In this document: piece after piece, positions 5,029-5,287 of the stretch
How positions within the stretch are numbered: position 1 is the first letter of the stretch
How the letters are laid out: every line of letters begins with the position of its first letter
NCBI GenBank assembly: GCA_021805275.1
Contig: JAJZFQ010000137.1
Span: 1 to 5,287 of the forward strand
Origin: Pseudomonadota bacterium
GTDB lineage: Bacteria > Pseudomonadota > Gammaproteobacteria > Steroidobacterales > Steroidobacteraceae
DNA length: 5,287 bases
Reading direction: 5' to 3'
Notes under the pieces: model-generated
What the model saw: only the letters and a program-made list of their open reading frames with translations
What the model was told of the DNA's origin: nothing
Databases searched by the model: none
Position numbers and translations under genes: made by a program

Positions 5029-5287
5029 ATGCACCGCACCCTCGTCCTGTCTCTGGCCAGCCTCGCCCTCGCGCTCCCGGCGGCGGCTGGGGCCGCACCG
5101 AAGGCCCCGCCCAAAGCCCCGCACATGGCCGCCGTTCCGAAGGCCAGAACCTCGATTACTCACGGCAGCGTGGTGATCGGCGGTCAGCGCATCCGCTACA
5201 CGGCGACCGCCGGTACGATCCTGCTGAAGAACGCGCAGGGCAAGCCCACCGCCAGCATGTTCTACGTCGCCTATACGAAGGACGGCG
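5029..5287 (+). CDS. Secreted S10-like serine carboxypeptidase, N-terminal part (window edge)
   Basis: Only the first 86 codons are in the window and the frame is open at the edge. The start ATG has a strong GGAGGA (5014-5019) nine bases upstream. Residues 1-22 are a Sec signal peptide (MHRT, a Leu/Ala core, and a likely cut after AGA). A Pro/Lys/Ala-rich stretch (about 23-40) follows. Then comes the first beta region: ITHGSVVIGGQRIRYTATAG, followed by LKNAQGKPTASMFYVAYTKDG. This HGSV, IRYTATAGT and ASMFYVAYTKDG pattern is typical of bacterial S10-family peptidases just before the GGPGS segment. The catalytic Ser, Asp and His lie beyond the edge, so activity cannot be judged. The enzyme would act in the periplasm or outside the cell, trimming C-terminal residues from peptides if the triad is intact. 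Confidence 0.85.
   Translation, partial: MHRTLVLSLASLALALPAAAGAAPKAPPKAPHMAAVPKARTSITHGSVVIGGQRIRYTATAGTILLKNAQGKPTASMFYVAYTKDG

Overview
The window reads as chromosomal DNA from a high-GC, Gram-negative bacterium. It carries an OmpA-type outer-membrane protein, three proteins with Sec signal peptides, and strongly GC-rich third codon positions in most genes. A gammaproteobacterium is my best guess, but nothing here (no rRNA or tRNA) fixes the taxon. All intact genes lie on the + strand.

Layout. A hairpin (31-53) precedes a small secreted protein of unknown function (77-532). A 480-base stretch with no convincing gene follows, ending in a compact leader with a stem-loop abutting a Shine-Dalgarno. 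Next is an OmpA-like protein (1014-2081) with a beta-barrel, a Pro/Ala linker and a peptidoglycan-binding domain. From 2082 to 3124 there is just over 1 kb without an intact gene. It holds a G9 tract and several hairpins, a block resembling dispersed intergenic repeats with a perfect 4 x 9-bp tandem repeat, and a broken + strand gene (2524-2877) with a recognisable conserved core. A membrane-protein-like remnant on the - strand (2829-3029) follows. This is a gene graveyard and repeat scar between two working blocks.

The second block is a tandem-duplicated DoxX-like membrane protein (3125-3982), a class III-like polyphosphate kinase 2 (4065-4895), and the 5' end of a secreted S10-like serine carboxypeptidase (5029 to the window edge). 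The DoxX-like gene and ppk2 are 82 bases apart and may be co-transcribed. The peptidase follows after 133 bases that contain a GC-rich inverted repeat and a possible promoter, so it may be a separate unit.

The genes do not form an obvious pathway. The OmpA-like protein would tie the outer membrane to peptidoglycan, PPK2 would recharge nucleotides from polyphosphate in the cytosol, and the S10 protein would act outside the inner membrane. I see no clear new system. The items most worth checking are the unidentified secreted protein, the two decayed genes and the repeat-rich scar.
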